Under the pieces are notes generated by a model. It had not been told where the DNA came from and made no database searches. It saw nothing but the letters and a program-made list of their open reading frames with translations. Shown here one piece after another: positions 1 through 8,579 of a stretch of DNA of 22,127 nucleotides. This DNA comes from an uncultured Clostridium sp. (lineage in GTDB: Bacteria > Bacillota > Clostridia > TANB77 > CAG-508), in assembly GCA_950059165.1 (NCBI GenBank), contig CATLUC010000014.1, positions 1 to 22,127 on the forward strand, written 5' to 3'. The translations under genes and the position numbers were made by a program. Positions within the stretch are counted from its first letter, which is position 1, and each line of letters opens with the position of its first letter.

Positions 1-1
1 A

Positions 2-106
2 AGTGGTTTGATTTGGAAATATTTTATGAGAAATGAATATGTACAAGATGGATTAGAAAAGCTAAATATAACTCAAAAAGATGCCATTAAGGCTAATAAT
101 ATATAA
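2..106 (+). CDS. C-terminal tail of an unidentified protein (5' end outside window)
   Basis: An open frame enters from the left edge and runs for 34 codons to a TAA at 104-106. The tail is hydrophilic with mixed charge and ends in DAIKANNI. I recognise no domain. A 12-bp inverted repeat about 50 nt downstream fits the end of a transcription unit, which supports this being a real gene end rather than chance. Its identity cannot be determined from this fragment. Confidence 0.45.
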   Translation, partial: SGLIWKYFMRNEYVQDGLEKLNITQKDAIKANNI

Positions 107-156
107 AGTTTATTATTTTTTTATTTGTAACTCCCAGCTACATAATAGACTGTAAC

Positions 157-185
157 CAAATTGTTTAAAAGACTTAAACAATTTG
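157..185 (+). terminator. 12-bp perfect hairpin, probable terminator of the upstream gene
   Basis: CAAATTGTTTAA at 157-168 pairs perfectly with TTAAACAATTTG at 174-185 around a 5-nt loop. What follows is AT-rich but has no clean T-run, so termination is inferred from position after the stop at 106 and before the GH3 gene. Confidence 0.5.
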
Positions 186-290
186 ATAATATTCTATAAT
201 TTGCTGGTCCCCCCGAATTGTTACTGCATAAAAAATATAATAAACTTAAATAAATGATTATTGACCAAATAGCAACTAAAGAAGAAAGAG

Positions 291-2525
291 ATGAAAATCA
301 TGAAAAAAGAAAAATTATTAGAGTTATTAGAAAAAATGACCCTAGATGAAAAAATAGGTCAATTAGTGCAAGTTACAGGGGAAGTCTTTTTAATGGACAA
401 TGTAGACACAAAAACAGGACCTTTAAAAAACTTAGAATTATCAAATGAAATGTTATACAATGTAGGTTCTATTTTAAATATCGTAGGATGCGAAAAAATA
501 AGGAAAGTACAAGAAGAATATTTATCTAAGAACAGATTAAAAATACCACTTTTATTTATGGCAGATGTTATTAATGGATATAGAACAGTTTTCCCTATCC
601 CAATTGCACAAGGGTGTTCATGGGATACAGATGTTATTCGTAAATGTACAAGAATATCAATTAAAGAAGCAGGAATTGCAGGAGCAAATGTTAACTTTTC
701 GCCAATGGTTGACTTAGTAAGAGATGCAAGATGGGGAAGAGTAATGGAAGCAATAGGAGGAGAAGACCCATATTTAGGGGAAATATATGCAAAAACAATG
801 GTAGAAGCATATCAAGGACAAGACATTTCAAAATTAGGAAATGCAGTAGCTTGTATCAAACATTTTGCAGGATATGGAGCAGTAGAAAGTGGTAGAGATT
901 ACAATACAGTTGATATGTCACAAAGAGAATTTAGACAATATTATTTGCCAGCATATAAAGAAGGAATAAGTAATGGAGCACAAATGGTAATGACATCATT
1001 TAACACAATAAATGGAATCCCAGCAACTGTTAATAAATGGCTATTAAGAGACTTATTAAGAAAAGAGCTAGGTTTTGAAGGAATTATAATTTCAGACTAT
1101 TCAGCAATAGAAGAAACGATAAATCATGGGGTAGCAAAAGACAAAAAAGAGGCAGCATATAAAGCAATTATGGCAGGGGTTGACATTGACATGATGTCAA
1201 ATGTATATGCAAATAATTTAAAAGAATTAGTAGAACAAAACAAAGTACCTATAAAATTAGTAGATGAGGCAGTTTTTAGAGTACTTAGCCTAAAAAACAA
1301 ATTAGGATTATTTGAAAATCCTTATAAAAACATAGATGAGCAAAGAGAAAAGAAAATATTAAAATGTAAAGAGCACTTAAAACAAGCAAGAAAACTAACA
1401 TCTAATACATTTGTATTATTAAAAAATGATAATCAAATTTTGCCATTAAAACAAAACAGCAAAATAGCTCTAATTGGACCATATGCAGACAATATTGCAA
1501 TACTTGGTTCTTGGTCTATGTTTTCAGACAAAGCCAAAATTCCAACACTAAAAGAAATATTTGAAGACAAAATTGGAAAAGAAAATCTTCTTTATGCAAA
1601 AGGAAGCAACATCTTAGAAGAAAAAGAAATAAGTCATATTTTAGAAGAAGATGGGTTGCCACCAATTTATACTAAAAATGAGAAAGAAGTTGAAGCAAAA
1701 CTACTAGAACAAGCAATTAAGGTTGCAAAAAAAGCAGACATTATTGTACTTGCAATAGGAGAACATTATAGACAAACAGGAGAAGCTTGTTCAAGAGCAA
1801 ATATAGAAATATCTAAAATACAACAAAACTTACTAAAAGAACTAAACAAACTAAACAAAAAAATTGTTGCAATATTATTTAATGGTAGACCAGTCATATT
1901 AAACAACATAGAAAAAAATGTAGATGCATTGCTAGAAGTGTGGTTTCCAGGAACAGAAGGAGCAAATGCTATAACAGATGTCATATTTGGAGAAGTGAAC
2001 CCATCTGGAAGACTAACAATGAGCTTTCCACAAGCAGTAGGACAATGCCCTATCTATTACAACCATTACAACACAGGAAGACCACACATAAACAACACTC
2101 GATATGTATCACGTTACCAAGACATTCCAACTAAAAGCTATTATCCATTTGGCTATGGTTTATCATACTCTAACTTCGAATATTCTAATTTAAAAATAAG
2201 CAATAAAAAAATGACAAAAAACAATAAAATCACTGTAAAAATAAAAGTCAAAAACAATAGTGCAATTCCAGGAAAGGAAGTGATACAACTATATATACAA
2301 GATTTAGTAGGAAGTGTAGTAAGACCAATAAAAGAACTAAAAGCTTTCAAAAAGTTGTATTTTAGGGCATTTGAAGAAAAAGAAATAACATTTGAAATAA
2401 CGAAAAATATGCTAAAATTTTGGAATGAAAATCTAGAATATGATGCAGAAGATGGCGAATTTAAAGTATTTGTAGGACCAAATTCAGAAAACACAAAAGA
2501 AGAAATATTTGAATATGAAGGGTAA
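291..2525 (+). CDS. Glycoside hydrolase family 3 beta-glucosidase (BglX-like)
   Basis: This enzyme should hydrolyse terminal non-reducing beta-glucosyl or beta-xylosyl units from oligosaccharides. It has the full GH3 layout in 744 aa: an N-terminal TIM-barrel-type domain with KHFAGYGAVESGRDYN near residue 190 and the nucleophile Asp269 in ISDYS; then the alpha/beta sandwich domain from about residue 370 (LLKNDNQILPL) with Glu498 in the GEACSR motif as candidate acid/base; then a fibronectin-III-like domain from about residue 640 after YPFGYGLSYS. There is no signal peptide, so it probably acts in the cytoplasm on imported oligosaccharides. ATG 291 is used here, but ATG 300 gives MKKEKLLELL and better spacing from the weak GAAAGAG site. 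The gene is monocistronic; substrate specificity is not readable from sequence. Confidence 0.93.
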   Translation: MKIMKKEKLLELLEKMTLDEKIGQLVQVTGEVFLMDNVDTKTGPLKNLELSNEMLYNVGSILNIVGCEKIRKVQEEYLSKNRLKIPLLFMADVINGYRTVFPIPIAQGCSWDTDVIRKCTRISIKEAGIAGANVNFSPMVDLVRDARWGRVMEAIGGEDPYLGEIYAKTMVEAYQGQDISKLGNAVACIKHFAGYGAVESGRDYNTVDMSQREFRQYYLPAYKEGISNGAQMVMTSFNTINGIPATVNKWLLRDLLRKELGFEGIIISDYSAIEETINHGVAKDKKEAAYKAIMAGVDIDMMSNVYANNLKELVEQNKVPIKLVDEAVFRVLSLKNKLGLFENPYKNIDEQREKKILKCKEHLKQARKLTSNTFVLLKNDNQILPLKQNSKIALIGPYADNIAILGSWSMFSDKAKIPTLKEIFEDKIGKENLLYAKGSNILEEKEISHILEEDGLPPIYTKNEKEVEAKLLEQAIKVAKKADIIVLAIGEHYRQTGEACSRANIEISKIQQNLLKELNKLNKKIVAILFNGRPVILNNIEKNVDALLEVWFPGTEGANAITDVIFGEVNPSGRLTMSFPQAVGQCPIYYNHYNTGRPHINNTRYVSRYQDIPTKSYYPFGYGLSYSNFEYSNLKISNKKMTKNNKITVKIKVKNNSAIPGKEVIQLYIQDLVGSVVRPIKELKAFKKLYFRAFEEKEITFEITKNMLKFWNENLEYDAEDGEFKVFVGPNSENTKEEIFEYEG

Positions 2526-2535
2526 TATGACAAAG

Positions 2536-2581
2536 AAAGAACTTATTTAAAAAGTAGTATTACTTTTTAAATAAGTTCTTT
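2536..2581. terminator. Bidirectional terminator, 21-bp perfect stem
   Basis: Positions 2536-2556 and 2561-2581 are exact reverse complements around the 4-nt loop GTAT. It lies between the convergent GH3 gene and the minus-strand hypothetical gene and contains that gene's last codons and its TAA stop. Being symmetrical and A/T-flanked on both sides, it should work for both strands. Confidence 0.8.
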
Positions 2582-2892
2582 GGATTATATTTTTTGTAGG
2601 ATAATTCTTCTTTTTTTCTTGCAACTGAAAGTTCTTTTGCATTAATAATAAGCTTTTCTTCTTCGGTTGCCAAATAATTTTTATAAATAATAGCAAGTAA
2701 TAAATTAGTATCATCTAATAAATTATTATTGTAAATATTTTCAGGTGTAACTTGATGATGTAAATCCATATTTTCTTCTAAAAATTTCCATACATCCTTA
2801 GGAATTTTATATTTTTCATCTTTAGGAAGTAGATATAATATATCATATCCCTCTTTATATGATTTAGGGTTTAAATTATATAAATTTTTCAT
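2560..2892 (-). CDS. Conserved hypothetical small protein of Firmicutes
   Basis: A 110-aa soluble protein beginning MKNLYNLNPKSYKEGYDILY, with a YKIPKDVWKFLEENMD segment and a basic C-terminus ending YNPKNLFKK. The pattern of two helices around K-I-P-x-x-x-x-x-F-x-x-x-N-M-D, then a LATEEEKLII region and a terminal K-Y-N-P-x-x-x-F-K, is one I recognise from uncharacterised small proteins of gut Clostridia; no function is known to me. It begins 3 nt after the stop of the deformylase-HAD gene, with an AAAGG site inside the upstream gene's end, so the two are probably co-transcribed and translationally coupled. Confidence 0.7.
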   Translation of the reverse strand: MKNLYNLNPKSYKEGYDILYLLPKDEKYKIPKDVWKFLEENMDLHHQVTPENIYNNNLLDDTNLLLAIIYKNYLATEEEKLIINAKELSVARKKEELSYKKYNPKNLFKK

Positions 2893-2895
2893 AAC

Positions 2896-4591
2896 TTACC
2901 TTTCTTCTTGAGCATTATTTCTACTTGGTGTTGTAATTTCAATATCAGGAATTCCACCATTTTTTACGGCAATACCAACAGCTCTTTTCATTGCAGAAGT
3001 TGCTAATTTTTCAGATTTTTCTTTTGATAAGCCTAATATATAATCATTTGCAAAACCATCTAATTCAATAATATTACCAGTTTTAAAGTTTTTATATGGT
3101 TCAATATTTTTTAGCAAACTTTCTTTTAATTCAATACTTTCATCAGAGTTTTTATCAGCTATTACAGCATTTTCACCATGAGCAACAGCAGATGTAAGCA
3201 TAGTAATATCATTAGTTCCATCACCTATACAAGTAAAATGACCTCTTATATCTTCTCTTTTGGTATCTCCATTAATTGCAAGTTGCGAAAGTTTAAGTAC
3301 AGAAGTAGCCTTATGGATACCACTAGGAGCTAAATCTACAGAAAAATTACCATCATCTAAAGACTGATAATTTAATTGAACATTTAAATTATTAGTTTTT
3401 AGATAATCTCTAATTTTTTCTACTGCATTAACAGAAGAAACTCTAAAAGATATACTTAGAATTTCTTTATCAGTATTTGTTAAACTTTGAATAACATCTT
3501 CTGAAAATATCCTTGTTCCAAGTTTTCTTTCATAAGCTTTAGATTTTGAAGTATAAGGGCAATCTTGAAGAGTAACAGAATCGCCAGTGCTATATTCTAT
3601 TTCATCTTTACAAGTATGGCCATTATTTAACATATCATTTATTAATGACAACATATCACTTTTTGGTAATCTTTCTTCTGTAATATATTGATTACTTATT
3701 GTATTATAAATAAAGCCATTATCACCAATTATATATTTAGGAACAGGAATATTTTTATCTTCCAAAATTTTTACAATTTCACCAGCAGGTCTTGCTGTTG
3801 TTATAACAAACAAACCATTACTCTTTGATTCAATTAAAGAAATAGCTTCACTTAGCTTTGCACACCCTTGTGATGAATTTAAATCTAATGTTCCATCCAT
3901 ATCAGAAAAAACTATATAATCTTTCTCATCAATTTTGCCTTTATCTTTTACTTCACGCTTTCTTTCAGGATGGTTTGCTTTCCAATCATATTTTTCCTTT
4001 TCAGTATCAAATTCTACAATAACACTATCTAATTGTTCTAAGGATAAATTATCTTTAGAAGTTATGCCAGTTTGACCTTTTGGAGAAGATACAATATCTA
4101 TATCATATTCCAAATTATCTATTATTAATTCACCAAATAAATGCTCATATTCGTGCATAAAAATCATAGAATCAGCAACAGAAAAAGGAATTATTAATTC
4201 ATTTCCATCTAAATCATAACCCTTTACTGTAATTCTAAATGGTCTATTCTTAAATGTCCAATAATAATGATTATCATAATCAATAGAAAAACATCCTTCT
4301 TCTTCTTTTGAAATTCCTTGAGCATGAATAATTTCAGGATTAACCAAAACTAATTGAGTTTTTCTATCTTCAAATGTTTTTATTGCAATTACTCTTTTAA
4401 AATTTCCTAATTGAGGTGAAGAAAATCCGAGCAGCTCCATTTTGTCTTTCTACTTCTTCTAAAAGAGCAATTCCAATGGAATTTGCTTCTATTTTTCCAT
4501 CATCAGTATTCATATCTATTTCTTTTGATATTCTTCTTAAATCTTTTTTATCATTAGGATTAACATATTTTAAAACAGTATTTCTTTGCAT
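2896..4591 (-). CDS. Peptide deformylase-HAD phosphatase fusion, needs a +1 frameshift
   Basis: Read across one frameshift the gene encodes about 564 aa. The N-terminal part is a peptide deformylase: motif 1 GFSSPQLG, motif 2 EGCFS and the metal-binding HEYEH; these are Gln10, Cys50 and His96-His100 counted from an ATG at 4440. The C-terminal part is a Cof-type HAD phosphatase: DMDGT (Asp180, Asp182), TTARP, Lys377 and GDGTND 406-411. The first segment (start ATG 4591, GGAGG upstream) ends at a TAA at 4397; the second frame runs uninterrupted from ATG 4440 to 2896. Skipping the C of a CGG codon at 4427-4429 joins them as NGAAGFSSPQLG, a proper deformylase motif. Without the shift, only a 514-aa protein lacking the first deformylase helix would be made. 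The fusion is unusual; its substrates are unknown. It could be a pseudogene, a sequencing error or programmed recoding. Confidence 0.85.
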
Positions 4592-4628
4592 TTTTAATCT
4601 ATTTCCTCCATATATCAAGATAAACATA

Positions 4629-4657
4629 ATTATAACACATTTTTAAAATTATGTCCA
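4629..4657 (-). promoter_or_regulatory. Sigma-A promoter for the deformylase-HAD gene
   Basis: On the minus strand TGGACA (4652-4657) and TATAAT (4629-4634) are separated by 17 nt. The predicted start falls about 30 nt before the ATG at 4591, just upstream of its GGAGG site. Confidence 0.75.
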
Positions 4658-4674
4658 CTAAAATGCATTGAAAA

Positions 4675-4703
4675 TTGACTTTGTAAAAATATTAAGATAT
4701 ACT
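4675..4703 (+). promoter_or_regulatory. Sigma-A promoter for the pfkB-nadD-nadE operon
   Basis: TTGACT (4675-4680) and TATACT (4698-4703) with a 17-nt spacer. It is back to back with the minus-strand promoter, 17 nt away. The leader would be about 90 nt; I see no known riboswitch in it. Confidence 0.8.
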
Positions 4704-4799
4704 TATATCAAAACAATAGATAATAAGGCTCAAAAATAATTCCAATTTTAGTATTGTAAAACTTCATTATTCGTGCCTTAGAAAGGAATGAAATTAACT

Positions 4800-5702
4800 A
4801 TGAAGAAAAAAATTTTTATATCTCATGCAGATATTATATTAGATAAAATATATGATTACAAATTCAATTTGGTAAAACAAGATGGAGGAGGATGCAATTG
4901 GAACGACTTATACAATTTAAGTATACTAGGGGAAAAATGTTATGCCTTTGGCAGTTGTGGTAATGATGAAGAGGGCAGAATTGCAATTAATTCTTTAAAA
5001 AGAGCTGGCGTTAACACAGAAAATGTAATAATAGATGACAATATATCAACAGCAATTATGAACATATTATTACCAAATCAAAAATCTTTAGAAGATAATG
5101 ATATTATACATACATGGTATTCACCAATCACAAACAAAAACACCATGCATTTTTCAGATAACTTACCATTAAAAATTCCAGAAGAACTAAAAAATGAAGA
5201 ATTATATATAATTCTAGACAAATTTGAAGCAGTCAATTATGAGTTTTTACAAAAAATACAAAATAAAAAAGTATGCTTAGATGTGGGTGCAGAAGAATTT
5301 ATAGAATATTATACAAACAAATATCTAATAAAATTCTTTAAGCAAGCAAATATCATGCAATTAAATAATAATATATGTGATTATCTATTCAAAAAATTAA
5401 AAATAAGCAGTCAAATAGATTTCTTTAATATGCTAAACTTAGACTTAATGATTATAACAAATGGAAAAAAAGGAGCTAAATTTTTATATAAAGAAAATGG
5501 AAAAATAGTAATAATAGACAAAAAACCAGCAATTATAGCAGAAGCTATTGATACATCAGGAGCAGGAGATGCCTTTTTTGCAACAATTATAAGAGAATAT
5601 GCATATTGCAATAAAATTGACGAAAATTTTATTAACAATACATTTGAACTTGCAAATAAATTTTCACGTGATATCATTTCACAATTAGGCAGTAGAAAAT
5701 AA
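4800..5702 (+). CDS. PfkB/ribokinase-family sugar or nucleoside kinase
   Basis: A 300-aa ATP-dependent kinase of the PfkB family. Visible signatures are the N-terminal substrate-loop glycines (DGGGCNWND), GSCGNDEEG, and the C-terminal anion-hole/catalytic motif DTSGAGDAFF with catalytic Asp257. An ATG at 4788 directly abuts the AAAGGA Shine-Dalgarno, so the next in-frame ATG at 4800 is the better start. It is the first gene of an operon with nadD and nadE: 32 nt to nadD, then 66 nt to nadE. From this context I infer a nucleoside-type substrate, possibly a nicotinate or nicotinamide riboside, rather than a sugar of central metabolism; the sequence alone does not prove it. Confidence 0.82.
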   Translation: MKKKIFISHADIILDKIYDYKFNLVKQDGGGCNWNDLYNLSILGEKCYAFGSCGNDEEGRIAINSLKRAGVNTENVIIDDNISTAIMNILLPNQKSLEDNDIIHTWYSPITNKNTMHFSDNLPLKIPEELKNEELYIILDKFEAVNYEFLQKIQNKKVCLDVGAEEFIEYYTNKYLIKFFKQANIMQLNNNICDYLFKKLKISSQIDFFNMLNLDLMIITNGKKGAKFLYKENGKIVIIDKKPAIIAEAIDTSGAGDAFFATIIREYAYCNKIDENFINNTFELANKFSRDIISQLGSRK

Positions 5703-5734
5703 TATATATTACTTAGGAAGGGATGATAACAGTT

Positions 5735-6337
5735 ATGAACGAAATAGTAGTATTTGGTGGATGTTTTAATCCACCATTAAATTCCCATTTTTCGCTTGCC
5801 GAGCAAATGATAAATGAATATAAACAAATCGAAAAAATAATTTTTGTACCAGCAAGTAGCAAATACCAAAAAGCAGGTTTAATCGACAATGAACACAGAT
5901 ACAAAATGCTAAAATTAGTTTGTGACAAAAACGAAAAATTTGACGTATCAAGAATAGAATTAGACTTTCCAAGACAATTACACACAATAGAAACACTAAA
6001 TAAAATAAAAGAACAATATCCAAAAAATGAAATATGTTTTACACTTGGAACAGACAACCTAAAAGAACTAGAAACATGGAACGAAGCAGAAGAAATAGTA
6101 AAAAACTTCAAAATATATGTTTTTGAAAGAGGAACAGACAACATAGAAGAAATAATAACACTAAGCAAATTCTTAACAAAAAACAAGCAAGCATTTCAAA
6201 AGGTAGAAAATCATATAAAGAGTAACCTAAGTTCAACATATGTAAGAACACAATTAAAAAACAAAAAAAGTATAAAATATTTAACTCCAAATGAGGTAGA
6301 AGAATATATAGAACAAAATAAATTGTATAAAGTATAA
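5735..6337 (+). CDS. nadD: Nicotinate-nucleotide adenylyltransferase
   Basis: Transfers AMP from ATP to nicotinate mononucleotide to give deamido-NAD, the penultimate step of NAD synthesis. At 200 aa it is normal length. VFGGCFNPP opens the nucleotidyltransferase fold, TLGTDNLKELETW lies mid-protein, and SSTYVR matches the ISSTxIR signature near the C-terminus. The usual HxGH (PPHxGH) reads PPLNSH here: the first His is Leu15 and the Gly is Ser17, while His18 is kept, so activity should be checked. An ATG at 5723 sits directly against GGAAGGG; ATG 5735 is the likelier start. The gene lies directly before nadE, which acts on its product. Confidence 0.87.
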   Translation: MNEIVVFGGCFNPPLNSHFSLAEQMINEYKQIEKIIFVPASSKYQKAGLIDNEHRYKMLKLVCDKNEKFDVSRIELDFPRQLHTIETLNKIKEQYPKNEICFTLGTDNLKELETWNEAEEIVKNFKIYVFERGTDNIEEIITLSKFLTKNKQAFQKVENHIKSNLSSTYVRTQLKNKKSIKYLTPNEVEEYIEQNKLYKV

Positions 6338-6403
6338 AATAATTAAATAAGTAATAACAATTTTAAGTTTCGACTTTTTTCGAAAAATTGAAAGGAAAAT
6401 AAA

Positions 6404-7141
6404 ATGATAGAACAAGCCAAAAAAGCTATCCAGTGGATAAAAGAATATGTAGAAAATGCAGGAGCAAAAGGAGTAGTTATAGGAAACAGTGGTGGAAAAG
6501 ACTCAGCTACAGTACTCGCAATGGCAGTAAAAGCACTTGGAAAAGAAAAAGTACTTGCTGTATCTATGCCATGTTATTCAAACAAAGAAGATTTTGAAGA
6601 TGCAAAATTAGTAGCAAATAAATTTGATGTAAAATTCATAACAGTAGACTTAAGTAGCTGTTATAAAGAAATGGAAAATGAAATACAAAAAAACATACAA
6701 CTATCAACAGAAGCAACAATAAATATTAAACCAAGACTAAGAATGACAACATTATATGCAATAGCACAAACAATGGAATATTTAGTAATAGGAACAGGAA
6801 ACCTATGTGAAGCAATGGTAGGGTATACAACAAAATGGGGAGATAGTGCATATGACCTAAATCCCATAGGGAATTTTACAGTAGAAGAGGTATTAGAAAT
6901 TGGAAAAAATCTAGGAGTACCAGAAAAAATATTAAAAAAAGCTCCAAGTGATGGACTAGGTGGACAAACAGATGAAGAAAAAATGGGAATAACATATAAA
7001 CAAATTACACAAATGATAGAAACAGGAAACACAGAAGAACAAGCAAAAGCAAAGATTTTAGAAAAGTTTCAAAAATCAAAACATAAAAGAGAACCAGCCC
7101 CAATTTACAAATTTGAAAGAAAAAATTATTTAAGAAAATAA
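6404..7141 (+). CDS. nadE: NAD synthetase, ammonia-dependent type
   Basis: Amidates deamido-NAD to NAD using ATP. The ATP-pyrophosphatase P-loop SGGKDS is at residues 29-34 and is followed by GTGNLCEAMVGYTTKWGDSA and KAPSDGLGGQTDEEKMG, hallmarks of NadE. At 245 aa there is no N-terminal nitrilase/glutaminase domain, so ammonia is expected as nitrogen donor. The start ATG has GAAAGGA 8 nt upstream. It ends the pfkB-nadD-nadE operon and is followed within 2 nt of its stop by an inverted repeat that may terminate transcription. Confidence 0.95.
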   Translation: MIEQAKKAIQWIKEYVENAGAKGVVIGNSGGKDSATVLAMAVKALGKEKVLAVSMPCYSNKEDFEDAKLVANKFDVKFITVDLSSCYKEMENEIQKNIQLSTEATINIKPRLRMTTLYAIAQTMEYLVIGTGNLCEAMVGYTTKWGDSAYDLNPIGNFTVEEVLEIGKNLGVPEKILKKAPSDGLGGQTDEEKMGITYKQITQMIETGNTEEQAKAKILEKFQKSKHKREPAPIYKFERKNYLRK

Positions 7142-7142
7142 C

Positions 7143-7218
7143 TGTTACAATTCACGACCTAAATTATTTAATAGAAATTTTTTTGCTATTAGATTTTAAA
7201 TAACTGTGAATTGTAACA
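7143..7218. repeat. Inverted repeat with 13-bp perfect arms after nadE
   Basis: TGTTACAATTCAC (7143-7155) is the exact reverse complement of GTGAATTGTAACA (7206-7218). The 50-nt interior can fold further: ATTTAATAG pairs with CTATTAGAT around a T-rich loop. It may be a terminator or RNA-processing hairpin for the nad operon, or a short palindromic insertion. Confidence 0.6.
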
Positions 7219-7259
7219 AATAACTTAAAATTAAATTAATATTTCCTTAAAGCTATTTA

Positions 7260-7290
7260 TTGATTTCTTCAAATATGGTAAAATTATAAT
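7260..7290 (+). promoter_or_regulatory. Possible sigma-A promoter for the VanZ-like gene
   Basis: TTGATT (7260-7265) and TATAAT (7285-7290) have a 19-nt spacer, longer than ideal. It is 53 nt upstream of the TTG start. Confidence 0.45.
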
Positions 7291-7343
7291 ATATTACAAA
7301 TAGTAGAAATTAATTGGAACAAATATAAAAAGGAGGTATTATT

Positions 7344-7880
7344 TTGCATAGAATGGAAAGCTATATTAGATTAGCACTAATATTTATTCTAATTATAAGT
7401 ATTTTGTACTTACCTATTTTATTATATTTAAAGAAAAAAGGAAAAAGTGTAACAAGGCAATTAAGCTATATAGGTTTAATATGTTCAATATTTCTTATTA
7501 TATTTGCAACTATTTTATATATGCCAATTACATTTAATCCTGAGCAACATATTTTAAACCTAAAACCATTAAATTGGATAGAAACAACAGATGACATTTT
7601 TGACCAAATTATGGTTGAAAAAGTACCAAACATAATATTATTTATCCCATTAGGATTTTTCATACCAGCAGTATTCAAAAACAAAAGAAAATTATACAAA
7701 ACAGTATTAATATCATTTTGCATAACATTTAGTGTTGAATTTTTTCAATATTTTATAGGACGTTTTTGCGATATTGATGACATCATAACAAACCTTTTAG
7801 GTGGAATTATAGGGTTTGCAATATTTAAGCTGTTAAATAGCTTATTAAAGACAAGAAAATGGTGGAGTAAATTTACTTAA
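7344..7880 (+). CDS. VanZ-like family membrane protein
   Basis: A 178-aa protein with about five membrane segments (near residues 10-29, 42-63, 95-112, 120-137 and 147-168). It carries the VanZ-family pattern: PNIILFIPLGFFIPAVF, then SVEFFQYFIGR and DIDDIITNLLGGIIG. VanZ itself gives low-level teicoplanin resistance, but most chromosomal members have unknown roles in the envelope, so the name should not be read as glycopeptide resistance. The start is TTG 7344, 7 nt after a strong AAAGGAGGT; the next ATG (7353) is too far. It has its own promoter and terminator, so it stands alone. Confidence 0.88.
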   Translation: MHRMESYIRLALIFILIISILYLPILLYLKKKGKSVTRQLSYIGLICSIFLIIFATILYMPITFNPEQHILNLKPLNWIETTDDIFDQIMVEKVPNIILFIPLGFFIPAVFKNKRKLYKTVLISFCITFSVEFFQYFIGRFCDIDDIITNLLGGIIGFAIFKLLNSLLKTRKWWSKFT

Positions 7881-7890
7881 AATAAACGAG

Positions 7891-7942
7891 AAAAGCTTTA
7901 TGTATAGAAATTTAATTATAAGTTTCTATATATAAAGCTTTT
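7891..7942 (+). terminator. 20-bp hairpin terminator after the VanZ-like gene
   Basis: Positions 7891-7910 pair with 7923-7942 over 20 bp with one G-U pair. The loop is 12 nt. The HindIII-like AAGCTTTT end provides a short T-run. Confidence 0.75.
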
Positions 7943-7959
7943 AAAAAATCATTTAAAAA

Positions 7960-7989
7960 TTGTAACTTTTTCAAAAAAATTGGTATTAT
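7960..7989 (+). promoter_or_regulatory. Promoter of the sigma-factor operon, possibly ECF-type
   Basis: TTGTAA (7960-7965) and TATTAT (7984-7989) with 18 nt between could be a weak sigma-A promoter. The same stretch reads TGTAAC-N16-GTA, which resembles the AAC-type -35 of ECF promoters and would fit autoregulation. The sequence does not decide between them. Confidence 0.4.
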
Positions 7990-8027
7990 AAAGGTAAGAT
8001 ATCTAAAAAAGGAGATTTCGATTTAAA

Positions 8028-8579
8028 TTGAAACAGAACAAACTATTAAAAGATTATATGAAAAACAGCGAACTAAATATAGAGCAAATAATTAACGATT
8101 ACAGTGGATATGTTTACACAATTATAAAAAATATATCTAACAAAAAATTCACACAAGAAGACATAGAAGAAATTATTGCAGATACTTTTTTTGTGCTATG
8201 GAAAAATGCCAATAAAATGAACAAAAAAGACAAGGTAAGCTCATATTTATCTGGTGTAACAAACAATATAATCAAAAATAAAAGCAGAAAAATAAAGCAA
8301 AACTCTAATATTGAAGATTATGAAAATGTTTTACAAGAAAAGAAAAATGTAGAAGAAATCTATGAAAACAGAAGTAAAATAGCAGCAATGGAAAAAGTTT
8401 TAGAAAATATGAGCAAAGAAGATAACGACATTTTTGAATTATTTTATTATGCAGGAAAAAAGGGAAAAGAAATTGCAAAACAATTAAATATTACAGAAGT
8501 TAAAGTAAAAACAAGGCTATATAGAATTAGAAAAAGAATAAAACAAAGTTTAGAAAAGGAGGGATATAGGTATGAATAA
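8028..8579 (+). CDS. ECF-type RNA polymerase sigma factor
   Basis: A 183-aa sigma-70-family factor with only regions 2 and 4. Region 2 spans about residues 18-88, including EDIEEIIADTFFVLWKN for core binding and -10 recognition. Region 4 spans about 125-180 and contains a helix-turn-helix (GKEIAKQLNITEVKVKTRLYR) for the -35. TTG 8028 is chosen as start; GGAG lies 13 nt upstream, which is long, and ATG 8058 is an alternative that would cut into the front of region 2. It overlaps the next gene by 8 nt, the usual arrangement for a sigma factor with its membrane regulator. Confidence 0.88.
   Translation: MKQNKLLKDYMKNSELNIEQIINDYSGYVYTIIKNISNKKFTQEDIEEIIADTFFVLWKNANKMNKKDKVSSYLSGVTNNIIKNKSRKIKQNSNIEDYENVLQEKKNVEEIYENRSKIAAMEKVLENMSKEDNDIFELFYYAGKKGKEIAKQLNITEVKVKTRLYRIRKRIKQSLEKEGYRYE

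Noticed and set aside
201..241. Promoter for the GH3 gene
   Set aside because: A TATAAT at 236-241 exists but no acceptable -35 lies 16-19 nt upstream (TTGTTA is only 12 nt away).
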